Assembly (NCBI GenBank): GCA_035235625.1
Contig: CP141142.1
Coordinates: 36,032,995 to 36,096,994, forward strand
DNA length: 64,000 nt
Reading direction: 5' to 3'
Source: Saururus chinensis
Lineage: Eukaryota > Streptophyta > Magnoliopsida > Piperales > Saururaceae
Shown: piece after piece, positions 46,886 to 58,859 of the stretch
How positions within the stretch are numbered: the first letter of the stretch is position 1
Layout of the letters: each line of letters begins with the position of its first letter
Translations under genes and position numbers: made by a program
The notes under the pieces: generated by a model
What the model saw: the letters and a program-made list of their open reading frames with translations, nothing else
Told to the model about the DNA's origin: nothing
The model's database searches: none

Positions 46886-49010
46886 TAGGGTTGGTGACCT
46901 GACCTGAGCTGACAATTTAAATATAAAAAACTTGACGCTACTTAATATTTGTTCTTTAAAAAATTTGACCTCACTCAAAAAAATAAATTCTACCCTTTCA
47001 ACCCAATATTAGGTTAAATTTTATTTTGGGTTTTGTCCCCGCATTAGAATTTTGAGTTTTTTCTATATTACTTGACTTGATATATTAGTATTTTATATTT
47101 TCTGAATTTTGATACTTATCTCATATGACCTGGTTTAGGATAAATATAAGTCAAACCTAAACCTACACTCAAACTCTTATCTCATTATTAATAAAAATTA
47201 CCAACAATAGCACAAATTTGTATGAGCAAAATCAAAACACAACATATAGAAAATAAATTACCCACTTAAAGATGATCGATAGAAAGTAAAAAAAATTTCT
47301 TTCCTAATCTTGTGTTCCAGATAACAAACCAAAACAGAATCACCTCCCGATTTCAATCTAAAAACTAGTTGAAAAGGGGGAATCAAAGGAAGCTACTTTA
47401 GTGCTTGTTAAATTTGCAACAAATTGAATGTTCTAGCAATCTAAAAAATTGGGTTGCGTTTAGAACAGATTGAAGGCCTCCAGAGACTTACGCCAAATAG
47501 AGATTGAATGCTGCAAAAAGAAATATTGTTGGGAGTACAACGAATCCGAATGAATTCGGGTAGAGTACATCAACTTTGCATGACTCGCAATACTTTCGAG
47601 AATGTGAGAATGAGAGGATAGCTCCCATTAAACGGACCAAAAATCTCACGCTCCGCATGACACGTATCCAACACTTAAATCCATATCGCATATACGATAA
47701 CATAATATTCGTCATAGCGTATTATCGATAACATGATATGTCACCATAGCGTATTATCGATAATAAGATATGCCATCATAACGTATTATCAATAACACGA
47801 TATGCAACCATAACGTATTATTGATAACACGATATGCCAACAATGTATGCTATTGATAATACAATATATTACGATATCCTTTATATCACATATACGATAA
47901 TACAATATTCACCAAAAGCTTGTTATCGATAACACAATATTTGTAATAGTGTATTATTAGTAACATGAGATTCACAATAGCGTGTTATTGACAATACGAT
48001 ATGTTGGCATAGCGTGTTATCGGTTACACGATATGCCAACAAGACGTGTTATTTATTTTTTTCTAGATCGCATATAGTATAATATGATATTCGTCATAGC
48101 ATATTATCAATAACACAATATTCATCATAACGTGTTATCGATAACACGATATGCTAACAAGATATGTTATTTATTTTTTTCTATATTGCATATACAATAA
48201 TACGATATTCGCTATAGCGTATTATCGATAACACGATATGCAACCATAACATGTTATTGATAACACTATATTCGCCAGTATTTGTTATTTATATAATTTT
48301 TTATTAAGTCAAGGATAAAAACTTCTGAGATCATGTATATGCTTATATAAGATGTTCTACATAGTAAAACTTGCATATGAAAAATCATATTAGAGTCCCT
48401 CTTTATACAATAGGGTAGGAGGTTATCATAGCTATTCTACAATGTCCTTCTTTGGCATTTATATTCTTCTTTATTCTTATATAGCTATATTCTCCCTAGA
48501 TAGTCCATCAAGATTTATTTTTTGAGTTGTAGTATCATCTTAATTTCCTTTTGTAATGATAAATAATTTATGGTTAGAAATTTTTAGACGAAAATTAGAG
48601 AATAACGATGGCTGATGAAATCAGAGAAGCCGACAATTGCTAAATAGAAATCAAAATTTATTGCTAATAAAAACCGCCAGGCAAAAATCACAAATCGTCT
48701 CTAAGCTCCTATCTCCTCTTTGTTTATGCTTTGTCACAGCTAATTTATATGATTTTTAACCCAAACCTTATTAAAAAGGTATTTTAGTCTTTTTTTTTAA
48801 ATATCGTGTTAACCTAGGTTTTATATAATATTTAAAAAAAATTAAAAAATATAAAATATTTATATCTTAAGCCAAGTAATATAAAAAAACTCTAAAATTT
48901 TATCTCAACGTTGGGTCAGTTCTTAATTTTCAACATCTATCTCATATACAGTAAGGTTTAGGAAATCAAGAAGACTATCTCAAGTTGGGTGAGGCACTGT
49001 AATACCAACT
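46886..49010. mobile_element. Inverted-repeat structure around a TTATCGATAA array
   Basis: The segment 47046-47101 matches the reverse complement of 48849-48902 at about 80 % (for example TATATTACTTGACTTGATAT against TATATTACTTGGCTTAAGAT). The arms lie on both sides of the tandem array at 47700-48280. The outer limits (AGGGTTGGTGACC at 46887 and the GTTGGGTGAGGC region near 48980) are guesses. No transposase is seen. It may be a foldback-type element or an array that grew inside an older element. Confidence 0.45.
47700..48280. repeat. TTATCGATAA-containing tandem array, 39-40 bp unit
   Basis: Roughly a dozen units centre on the palindrome TTATCGATAA or its one-base variants, followed by CACGATATGCCAACCATA-type spacer. 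A longer period of about 118 bp (three units) is shown by the shared GTTATTTATTTTTTTCTA insertion at about 48048 and 48166. Repeated ATCGAT gives many near-identical self-complementary sites. Confidence 0.85.
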
Positions 49011-50078
49011 CAAGATGAAGGAAGCCCTACTTTGACAACAATGATACCACCACGGCTTTCATCGGGCCCTCCCCTTTCCAGATCTACTCGTCCTCGGCCA
49101 GATCTAGCGGGTCTGGCCATGTAAAAGCCAGGCCAGATTTACCACTCACGACCAAATTGGCCTAGCCATGGCCAAAACCAGGTTACAATGGAAAGTCGTA
49201 GCCTTTCCTGGTAGCAGTCAGGCCAGATCCGGTGCCCGGTAATCAAAGTAGGGGTATGAAAAGTCTTTACACTATTATTGCATACAGAGTGATTCAAATC
49301 AGGGGCAGTCGCTTGTTTTTTGACTTTTTTCCGTGTGAGCATATCATATTCAAATATGAATCATATGATGGTACACACCTCGCTTGGCACAAAAAGAAAA
49401 TCTCTTTCTTTCACGTGTATATAAGTTTGTAACAGTTGGAGGGCATAGGGAACCCAATCAAAAAAATTTGATGGGCTTTTCTTTACAATACCAATTATAA
49501 GTAAGGTTTGCCTCCGTTATGGTCAACTCCCGAGATGGGTTTCCAAAACCGTCCTCAACCTGTATTCAAGTGGTTAGGCAATAAACTTGGTGTCACGTTC
49601 CAAGATTTTGTGCATGTCCACTAAGTGCCCGAATAGTCAACATGTTAGACCTCATGTTGGATAGATTAGTAACTGGTACCAGTGCTAAACAATAGTCCAA
49701 AAGCTTCACATGGCTTCGACACCATTTCAATATTGCCGACTCGACACCTATGTCGACATACCCTCTCAACTCCATAAAATCTCCAATTCTCTTTTCCTCC
49801 AACTCTGAGAATTATTTTTGAATTTACAAGGTGTCATGGTACAACCCGGTTTAACACTTAAGTTGTGATCAAGAAGTTTTCTTGATCCTTGAACACGACT
49901 TAAATTGCACCTACTATCTTATTATGGTTTTCATCCTTTGAATGTCAAAAGTCTTCGTAGCAACCCCCGTGATGAGTCATGATTAGAGTATGCTCCTTTC
50001 ATCTGAACCCCTCCTTGAATCTTGGCTCTCAAATTGTAAAGGCTCCAACCCAAGAACTAGAGTTTCACTTAACCGTAA
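49011..50078. other. Intergenic, no gene seen
   Basis: A GC-richer patch at 49080-49250 is full of GGCCAGA/TCTGGCC motifs. A perfect foldback GATCAAGAA-GTT-TTCTTGATC lies at about 49868. Positions 49510-49800 look like retroelement-derived DNA, but no domain could be named. Confidence 0.4.
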
Positions 50079-53000
50079 TGTCACGCCTTATTATACCCCT
50101 GGACCCAAACCCGACCGAAGTGGGCTGACGAAGGTGTGATAAAGTAAGATATTAACCCAAAATCGAGTTAAATCGAAGTACACAATACTCCCTTTGTATA
50201 AAAGTAATTGATAAAAAAATAGATAAAATTAATTAGTCTCTTAATCAATTACATACCCACGTAATCTCACAAAAATGTAAGAACATAAGTGTATTTATAT
50301 CATGTATTGAATTATTTTTATAATTAAAACAAAGTCATTGATATGTAATTTTATAACATCAGGAAATTTTCTAAAATTTTAAAGTCGACCACGTAGAAAT
50401 TAGGGTGTTAGATCTCTTGTTTTTCTAATCAGAATAACTTAATCATCGTTTGGAATTTGTAGCTGAAACTGATATAGATAGAAAGTAGATAAAAAGAGCT
50501 TTGAAAACTACAAAAATGCACAAATCGAAGTTCAGATGAGGGAGATACAATCATTCGAAGTTGATCATAATGCGTAGGGCCTGTTTACCTGAATTAGACG
50601 CACAAATTATCCATTTAAGTCACTATACGGACCCGATTAATTAAAGTTACAAAATTATGTTTTAGGGGACCAATTAGGTGGCTTAAGTAGGGGGTTTTGT
50701 CCCAACTCATAAGGGGATTAGGGTTAAAAAACTAATTAGGGCTCTTCGGAGGGTTATCTTTTGGCCAAGAAGGGAAGGAGGAAGAGGGGACAATGGAATT
50801 TTCTCGCGAGGCTCCGACAGAGGTGGATCGATAGCAACTCGGCCATTGAGGTAAGATTTCAAGTCACTATTAGCATAGATTTCATTAAGTAAATTAGAAC
50901 AATTATACATCGTATCTATAAGTTTTATGAATAGTGATTTCTGCAATTGCTGATCAATGAGTTTTTTTTTTGCTATCTAATTGTCGGCTAGTCATCGGTC
51001 GGCCAATCGCTAGTCATTAGACCCATTGCAGGAGGGGTGGACTAACCCTGACCATGGCTACCTTGGCTGCAGTGGCCCTATCCGCAGTGGCCTCGACAGC
51101 GGCAGATGTTGTTAACTAGAAGAAAAAAAAGGAATCAGTGTGGCTGCGTGGAGTAGCCCTCGGCCAGTGGCGGGACCTAAGTTGCCAGAATCGTCAGATG
51201 ACAACAATCATACTAGGGTTTGGGATAATTGACCATTTTATCCCTAGGGTTTAGGGTAAACTATTAGGCAAACCTGGGGCAGTTCAAAGGGTTCATGACC
51301 CCATCGCATGCCATAAAAATTATACTGAGTTCATAAAGTCATGTAGTACCTTTGAGCCTAATTTTGGACCCATTGGAAGTCAATAAAGCTTTAAAAAAAT
51401 GATAAAAAACCCCTTTGAGTGGACTTGCCAACATTGTGAATGGAAGCGCAGGTCAGTTTGAGAGTGGAGCCTCCGGAGAGGATTATGACTTAAAATAAAT
51501 AAAATGGTAGTGAGATGACCAAATGACTAAAGGGAGAGTACCATACCCTAGGTGGTAGAATTACCCTAATGCCCTTAAGGGTAGTATGTTCTGTTTTTGT
51601 CAAAGCTAATAACCTAACTACCAAGCATTAGGGTATGCTATAGTGATGTTAAATGGCTTCAAAAGGAAGGGGTGTGACTTGTAAGTGACACGAAGACCTT
51701 GGCAGGTCACAGTGTAATGGGAAAACAAGGGGAATAACCCTAATTCTCGAGGGTTTAAGGTAGCGAATTACACATGTCTATAATGCAGCACAGAAATTCA
51801 CTAGGGTACTATATACATAATTCATGTGATGTGTTAGAGTTATTTATATTTATGAACTTGAATTTGTTAAGCCTTAGCCTTGCAAATGAGTGCAACAAGC
51901 CTTCATTTATTATTTATGCAATGGTGTGACTACATGTTATTTATGTTAACTATTTTCATGCATGCTTTTATTATTGATGCATTAATTTATAATGGTAACT
52001 TAAGATTAATGAAGGTTAATCAAGAGGTATTGGTTGCCGTTGGATTGGGAGGAGAACATCTTATCAAGAAAAAGACTAAAATACCCTCAATAGGGTTTGG
52101 GACCTATTCAAAGAGTGAATAAGGCTCTGACATAAAATTTTATCTTGTTTAATAAACTGAGGGTGGTTATGGGATGTTCTTGAGTCTTAGCTTATAAGCA
52201 ATTTATTGGGCCGATTCATAAAGTGAAGAGGATTCAAATGGTTAGGCGAATACTTAACTAGATAATAATAATCTAGTTTAAGTTTTGAATGCTTGGGGGA
52301 GTAAATGGACATAAAGACCCGAGGCTTCTATGAATACATTAGTAATGTCTTAGAAGACATTTTTTTCCCAGAGTTGGGGAATGGTGGAGATTACAATATG
52401 TTTTTTCATCACCAAGACTATTTAGGTATTGACCAGAGGGTCTTTACCGCGGGTCTCTCGCAGGTCTTCCTATAACCATATAGTACATATGAAAAGTGGA
52501 GTTATATGAGCATCATGGAAGGCTTGTACTTCTTGCCAATCTGTGTTTATGAGCACAGTTGGGATCCTCTTCTCCAGATTCGTGGAAGGCTACTAAGAGC
52601 CCTGATGATTTGGGTCAAACTGCTGTTAAGTAGTCTACTCCAATGTTAGAGTCTTATGTCTTGAGATTTCTTGATAATATTAATTATTGAATAAGAGCTG
52701 TGAGATAATTAATAATATTATTTAATATTATTTATTAATTAGACAAGTGGAACAATTAAAGGACTTGCATAAAATATAGGTTGCTTTAAAATACTTAAGT
52801 ATTGCATATGTGATGATATGCTTATGAGGATAGTGTAGATTTTTAAGCAGAATTACGTCTGAATCCGATTTTGTTAGAAACATTAGAGATATTGTCTGAT
52901 GAGTACATAGGCAACTAACATCGGGTGATGTTAGCCCGATTCAAAAAATATTAATAAAATCTTTTGTCCTTTGGAAGCTCTTCTCTTGAAGGTAGAGAGG

Positions 53001-53088
53001 TTTTATTGTTGTTGTCGTCTAGGAGACAACAGGTGAGACCAAGATTGTCGAGCACATGATAAAGTTCTTTATTTCTGTAACTCCAGTA
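50079..53088 (+). mobile_element. Possible 3.0-kb solo LTR with CGTAA flanks
   Basis: It begins TGTCACGCC, a common start of plant gypsy LTRs, directly after CGTAA (50074-50078). A second CGTAA stands at 53089-53093 after ..CTCCAGTA. The right end reads TA rather than CA, so either the end has mutated or the match is chance. The interior has an exon-like leader near 50770-50850 and a perfect-stem hairpin GTTGTTGTC..GAGACAAC near 53010, but no protein domain. Confidence 0.4.
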
Positions 53089-53685
53089 CGTAAGTGTATC
53101 TTTTGCGTAAGAGTTAACTTAGTTTTTTTTTTTTTTGTAAGAGTTAATTTAGTTATTTATTTTTAAACGGATGACAGACTTGTACTTAGATAGATAAATT
53201 GTTCTTATTTAATTTTGAGATGTGTAATAATATTATTGAACCATGTAAACTTTGATGTTCTTTATCTATCTTGCTTCCTAATTTATAGGATAATGATATT
53301 TATACTACAAAAACTTACATAAGATTTTTAATTGGACTTCGTAAATGTATCTTACACAAGGTTTACATGGGCTCACTTATTTATACCAATCAAAACTTAT
53401 GTGTAAATTTTTAATATATAATTTTAATGTAAAATTATTACTTTTCTCATTTGTATTACACACAATAATGTAACCACTCCTTTGATTATAAGCTACATTG
53501 ATTCTACCTAGCGTATAATCCATAACATGAATAAGACGTCGGTGGCCAAAACTAATCGGGTCATATTTTAAATTACACGGGTCACGTGCTTGATCGCTCG
53601 GACTCGCTCGCGGAGACCGAACAAAAGAAAGAAACCCTTCCCAACGGTCGAATTTTCATCGTCCCCGTCACAGAGAGAAGCGAAG
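53089..53685 (+). promoter_or_regulatory. SLX1 promoter region with G-box
   Basis: The palindromic G-box core CACGTG lies at 53583-53588, about 100 bp before the start codon, with TATA-like CATATTTTAAAT at about 53562 and a GACGTC at 53536. The CACGTG is probably in the core promoter or the first bases of the leader. G-boxes bind bZIP and bHLH factors. Confidence 0.45.
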
Positions 53686-55961
53686 ATGAGAAAGGGGAGG
53701 GGAAGAGGGGAGAAAGTGGGGAAGGAGGAAGGAGGAGGGAATGGGTTTTACGCGTGCTACCTCCTCTGCTCCCTGAGCCCCCGTCACAAGGGCCACACCT
53801 ACATCGGGTAAATTTCTCCTCTCTCTTTTTTTTCCTTCCGATTTCTTTTCTTCATGTTCTTTCGTTTTTTTCTCTAGCATTTGGATGATTTCCTTGTTTA
53901 TTGATTATCTCCTCTGGATGCGATGTAGTCTTCTGGGTTGGAGTTATCGAATGGGATGGTCTGAATTCGTGTTTGATTTTCTCAGAGAAACAATTATGAT
54001 TTTTTCTTATGTTATTTTCTTTGCAATTATAATTTGAAAGTGAGAAATCGAGAAGGATCTATTTACAGGACATATTACAATTAAATTATCAGAAGTACAT
54101 AAAAATGATGGATCTATGCTTGAAGAGAATCTTTATTGATTATAGAAGTCCGAACTGATTAATTTTTATATGTCCCTCTATTTTTTCTTTTTTAATATAA
54201 GGGTCGTCCTGTAGATTTTTTTTTTTTTTGCTATCAATCCTGCAAATGCTAATGATTATTAAATTCAAGGCAAATTGTTAGAAAATCATCAGTTTTTTAA
54301 CAATCTTGAACTATAAAATTTTCAACTTCGCATCAATTGTCAAGATTCTTTACATTGAAGATAGAAGTTCTTAGAATCTTTCTTTTCTCTCTCTCTCTCT
54401 GGAATCTTTATAAATGCAGTGGCAACCTTCCTTTCTGTCTGACTATCAATCTCTACTCAAGGCAAATTATTGGTTTTGATCTATTTGCAGCTTCACGATC
54501 AATCCACAGAGACGAATTAGACAACACAATGGAGAAATACGTTGTGGTGCTTGGAGAACAAAGCGAAAGAGACCATGGGAGATGATATTGTGTATATATG
54601 GTTTTCCCTCTAATGTTTCTGCGCTGCAAGTAATGCATCCTATAGGCTTATGGCACTCAAAGTGTCTTGTCTTCTTACTAAAATGTATTAAGCAGACAAG
54701 TCCTAATTTTTTTATATAATTGCAGTTTGAATGGGCATGGCAGCATCCAAAAGAATCATTGGCTGTGAGAAAAGCAGCTTCCAGTTTCAAATCTATCTCA
54801 GGAATTGCCAACAAAATTAAGCTGGCTTACACGATGCTCACCCTTCCAGCATGGCAGAAGTAAACTTTAGTCCCTTTTCTTTTTTCATTTTCATGAAGTT
54901 GCTACCTTGAAGAGCTTAAGAATTAACTGGAGATGGAGTAATGATCTTGCATATCTAAATTGTTGTCATTAACCACTATTCTGCTATAAGTGTCTTATTA
55001 ATTACTGTGCTATCTGCATAAAATGCTCTTTGTATATTATCATCTCCAACTGTTAAAGGGACCTCATGAAATGAACTTCACTCCCTGTCATTGATTTATA
55101 GAAGTTCGATATTTGTTTCCTTTGTCAATATTAATTGAGGATGAACGGGAACATTTTGCTTCAACATTTCTAGCCCTGTTTATCTTTGTTCATCTTTTCA
55201 CATTTTTTTACCCTTGCTTGTGGTTTTGTTGAAAATCCAGCTTAAGTCTGACAGTGAACTTCTTCTCTACAAAGTACAAGGAACACATGGCAACTTGCCC
55301 CAAGTTGCCTGATCAGATGAAAGTTCAGGTCTGCCCCATGGATGATCTTCCTTGTTACGTGGGAGGCTGGGTTTTGCGCGATGAAGAAGATGAAAATGAC
55401 TTTGGCTTTAATGGCCATAGTGTAGATGATTATGATGATGCTAGTGACGCAGCATCGCTTCATGGAAGAGAAGTTGGGGACAAAATGGAAAACATGACTT
55501 GCTGTCCATCACAAGAGATTACTGGCCATGGTTGTGAACAGATGAAGGAATCACCAACTGGAGAAAACGTTTTACCAAACAATTTATATTCTCAATATAG
55601 CAAAGAAATTACGTTCCCCTCTTCAACACCCACAGAAGATATATCAACTGGACAACAGAAATTCGCAAATTTGACATCCGATCTCATCAGAAAGGCTAAC
55701 TTGAGGCAGCTCGACATGCATTTAAACCCAACTGGTGTTGATAATTTTGCCGCAGAAACTAGTGTAAGTTATTTTACGACAAGATTTGAAGACAATAAGG
55801 CGGTAACCTTATCCCCAATTGATCTTCTCACTCCTGAAGCCTCAGTGTCAATGTTGAGGAGTCCCTCTTCTGGCCGTGTGGTGAGGTTCTATAGCAAGGG
55901 GTCTTCAGTATACCCCAAGATCATTGACTTGACAGATTCGCCCCTTGTCATTCAATTGTAA
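53686..55961 (+). CDS. SLX1: Structure-specific endonuclease subunit SLX1 (GIY-YIG nuclease)
   Basis: Four exons, 53686-53807, 54491-54629, 54726-54859 and 55241-55961, join in frame to 371 aa. The GIY-YIG domain is complete: the GIY-equivalent ACY (residues 23-25), YIG (39-41), the catalytic arginine in RRIRQHN (R49) and the catalytic glutamate in FEWAWQHP (E89). SLX1, activated by the SLX4 scaffold, cuts branched DNA such as 5' flaps and Holliday junctions in the nucleus during repair. After [17 protein letters not shown] the C-terminal half is acidic and Ser-rich, ending [14 protein letters not shown] see no Cys/His array like the RING/PHD finger of animal and fungal SLX1. An in-frame ATG at 53590 exists, but the 53686 start gives the N-terminus usual for plant homologues. 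The last codons are repeated downstream. Confidence 0.92.
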
Positions 55962-56835
55962 TATTTTTTAGAATTGCACTGAATAACAACCTTTTGTTGT
56001 TTCATGGTTTCATTTATATGTATTTTTTACAATCAATAAGTAGGATCCAGGATGTATTCCTGAATCATTCAGCATGTTATTGACAGATTCTCCCCTTGTC
56101 ATCCAATTGTAATGTTTTTTAAAATTGCACTCAATAACAACCTTTTGTTGTTTCATGGCTTCATTTATATGTATTTTTTGCAATCAATAAGTAGGATCCA
56201 GGATGTATTCCTGAATCATTCAGCATGTTATTGACAGATTCTCCCCTTGTCATCCAATTGTAATGTTTTTTAAAATTGCACTCAATAACAACCTTTTGTT
56301 ATTTTATGGTTTCATTTATAATATTTTCGTAATTAATAAGTAAGATCCTGGATGTGTTACTGAATCATTCAGCATGTTCTTCTCAGTTTGAAAATCATAT
56401 ACGAGAAGTTGAATCATCGCTTCCTAAATAATGTTGTTTGGAATTACACTGAATAACAACCTTTTGTTGTTTCATGGTTTCATTAATGTGTATTCTTCCT
56501 AAAATCAGTAGGTAGAATCCTAGATGTACTACTAAATCATTCAAAAAATTATTCCTGCTTCATATATGAGAAACTGAATCATCGCTTCTTTAATTTGTGA
56601 TTGTAATGTGGTCTGCAATTATACTGAATAAAAAACCTTTTGTTGTTTCAGGGCTTCATTTATATGTATTCTTCTTAATCAGTAAGTAGAATCCTGGATG
56701 TATTACTAAATCATTCAGCAAATTATTCTCAGTTGACGAAGTCATATATGAGAAACGGAATTATCGCTAAGAATAATGTGATCGTAAAGTGGTTTGCACT
56801 TACACTGAATAACAAGCCTTTTTTGTTTCATGGTT
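55924..56835 (+). repeat. Tandem array derived from the SLX1 stop region and 3' UTR
   Basis: The first unit contains the last SLX1 codons (GACAGATTC.CCCCTTGTCAT.CAATTGTAA) plus 3' UTR. Copies start at 55931, 56082 and 56233 (period 151 bp), the second and third still holding the same terminal codons and TAA. Three further copies, marked by ACTGAATAA.AA.CCTTTT at about 56452, 56627 and 56806 (periods 169-179 bp), are more diverged and have lost the coding part. Six copies in all. Confidence 0.9.
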
Positions 56836-57509
56836 TCATTTACATGTATTTTTCATATTCAACATGGAGGACCCTAGGTGTATTTTTCATATTTGAGAAA
56901 TTCAGTTCCTACGTAACTGTGAGTAGGTCACAGCTCGAGACTAAAGTTGTCGGCACATGTTTCTGACCGCGTCCCTGAAGCACTCTGGCGATTTTTTTTC
57001 CCGAATGGATCTTTCTCTAGCGATTAAAGAGCCTTCTTTTCTGGAACTATTGATTAAGAAAACAATGATCCCAGAATGTCGTGCACAAATAACTCTGTGG
57101 AAATCATTCTACTACGAAAAACATTCGACTCAAAGGAAGTGAAGTAGAACAAATACGATTCTTTTTTGGTAGTATTCAGTATCAGTTTAGGTAATTCTAC
57201 GATTTACAGTGTGCAATCGAGACTTTTTCAAAATTTCGGCCCAGTTACAGTCCCTTGGGCCATATTAGCTTCAAACCATTTCGTTTAGACTTAAGGAGGG
57301 GCCACAATATTGCGTGTCAACAAACTCAAACATGGGCATACTTCCACCACACAACAAAAATAACAAATTGTACAAAACAGAGTTTACATGACGATCCGAC
57401 GTAGTTCAACAGATGAACAAGAAAATGTAAGGTACAACTAGTAAGTTACGTCTTCAGGGAACAATACTGAATAAAACCCATAATCAGAAAAACAAGATTT
57501 TGGCCTTTA
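56836..57509. other. Convergent intergenic region between SLX1 and the CIPK
   Basis: Contains the 3' flanks of both genes; 57360-57509 is probably the CIPK 3' UTR (minus strand). No other gene seen. Confidence 0.45.
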
Positions 57510-58859
57510 TTAGGAAGCTAACAGCGGCTGCTGTTGCTGTTGCTGCTGCCGCTCACCTTGCCAAGCCCAAACAATATCCTTCAGTGCTGGTCTGATCTCT
57601 TGTGTCAAGAGATTCTGATACTCCAGAGTGTCTCCATTGGACTTCTTCACCTCAATTAGATGTAATGATGGAGTGACCTCAAATATCTCGGCATCTATTG
57701 ACAGAACTCCTTTTCTACCTTCCTTTGTTCCCTCTAATTTCATTACTCCATCTTTCTTTGCAACTTTCAGCTTCAGTCGCTTTGCAATATCCTCCAGTTT
57801 CTTTATTATGCTTGAGGCAGGCTGCCTCGAGGTGAATCTTGCCTCTCTCTTTTGCTCACCATCCTCAAACAGACCAGACAGGTCAAATCCTACAGAAAGA
57901 GAGATTATATCGAAGGCATTCAAGTTAGTTGGTTTAACTAACTCTTGCTTCCCCTCTGGAATACTATTATCATAACTACTGAAAACTGCATCAGTATCCA
58001 CAGGAGTCAAATCCTTGGTGTCAATTTCACCTTTGTTTGGTTTAGCATCAAACCCCTTCCTGAACCAAGGGTTTTCCATAATCTTAGCTATGGAGATCCT
58101 AGTATTAGGGTTTGGATCCAAAATCTTGGACAACAGCCTGCGGACATCCAAGGGAAACCAGTGGGGGCATTTGAAGTCCGCTTTGCCAATTTTCCTATAC
58201 ATCTCCATGAGGTTTGAATCGTGGAAAGGTAAGTAGCCAGCCAAGAGGACAAACAAAATGACCCCAGAAGACCAAATATCTGCCTTGGCCCCATCATACC
58301 CCTTTCTGTTAATAACCTCAGGGGCAACATACGCAGGGGTCCCACATGTCGTGTGAAGCAACCCATCTTGCCTCTTAGATTCAGCTAGGGCACTCAACCC
58401 AAAATCTGAAACCTTCAGATTCCCGTTTTCATCTAATAGCAAATTTTCAGGTTTCAGATCTCTGTGATAAACACCTCTACTATGGCAGAAGTCAATAGCA
58501 CTAATAAGTTGTTGGAAATACTTCCTAGCCACATCCTCCTTCAGCTTTCCCTTGGCCACCTTGTTAAACAGCTCACCACCTTTCACGTATTCCATCACAA
58601 AATAAATCTTTGCTCTGGTAGCCATGACTTCATAAAGCTGAACAACATGAGGGTGTTGCACCAGTCTCATCACAGAGATCTCTCGCTTAATCTGATCCAT
58701 CATCCCCACCTTCAGCACTTTCTCTTTATCAATTACCTTGATGGCAACGCTCTGCCCAGTTTTAAGATTCCTTGCATAGTAAACCTTAGCGAACGTGCCC
58801 TGTCCTAATAGTCTTCCCAACTCATATTTTTGCATCAGAATGTTCCCTTTATTATCCAT
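57510..58859 (-). CDS. CBL-interacting protein kinase (CIPK/SnRK3), intronless type
   Basis: A single uninterrupted frame of 449 aa. The frame is open to an ATG at 58883, but the start at 58859 ([15 protein letters not shown]) matches the usual CIPK N-terminus. Kinase domain 12-266: glycine loop GQGTFAKV (19-26), catalytic Lys41, HRD (132-134), DFG (152-154), APE (179-181). The NAF motif lies at 314-316 within [10 protein letters not shown] and binds CBL calcium sensors, relieving autoinhibition; a PPI-type segment (about 340-368) follows. CIPKs phosphorylate ion transporters and other targets in calcium, salt, K+ and nitrate signalling. The sequence ends VWAWQGE plus a run of seven Gln. Closest in memory to the CIPK2/CIPK10/CIPK20 group, which is intronless; the exact orthologue is not assigned. 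One oddity: DIWSSG where most CIPKs have DIWSCG. Confidence 0.93.
   Translation of the reverse strand: MDNKGNILMQKYELGRLLGQGTFAKVYYARNLKTGQSVAIKVIDKEKVLKVGMMDQIKREISVMRLVQHPHVVQLYEVMATRAKIYFVMEYVKGGELFNKVAKGKLKEDVARKYFQQLISAIDFCHSRGVYHRDLKPENLLLDENGNLKVSDFGLSALAESKRQDGLLHTTCGTPAYVAPEVINRKGYDGAKADIWSSGVILFVLLAGYLPFHDSNLMEMYRKIGKADFKCPHWFPLDVRRLLSKILDPNPNTRISIAKIMENPWFRKGFDAKPNKGEIDTKDLTPVDTDAVFSSYDNSIPEGKQELVKPTNLNAFDIISLSVGFDLSGLFEDGEQKREARFTSRQPASSIIKKLEDIAKRLKLKVAKKDGVMKLEGTKEGRKGVLSIDAEIFEVTPSLHLIEVKKSNGDTLEYQNLLTQEIRPALKDIVWAWQGERQQQQQQQPLLAS

Noticed and set aside
47700-48280. CRISPR-like appearance of short palindromic repeats with spacers
   Set aside because: The spacers are themselves repeated and the sequence is plant nuclear DNA; this is a tandem array.
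55242-55463. Minus-strand frame opposite SLX1 exon 4
   Set aside because: Antisense shadow.
58464-58808. Open frame antisense to the CIPK
   Set aside because: Shadow of the kinase coding strand with no motif of its own.
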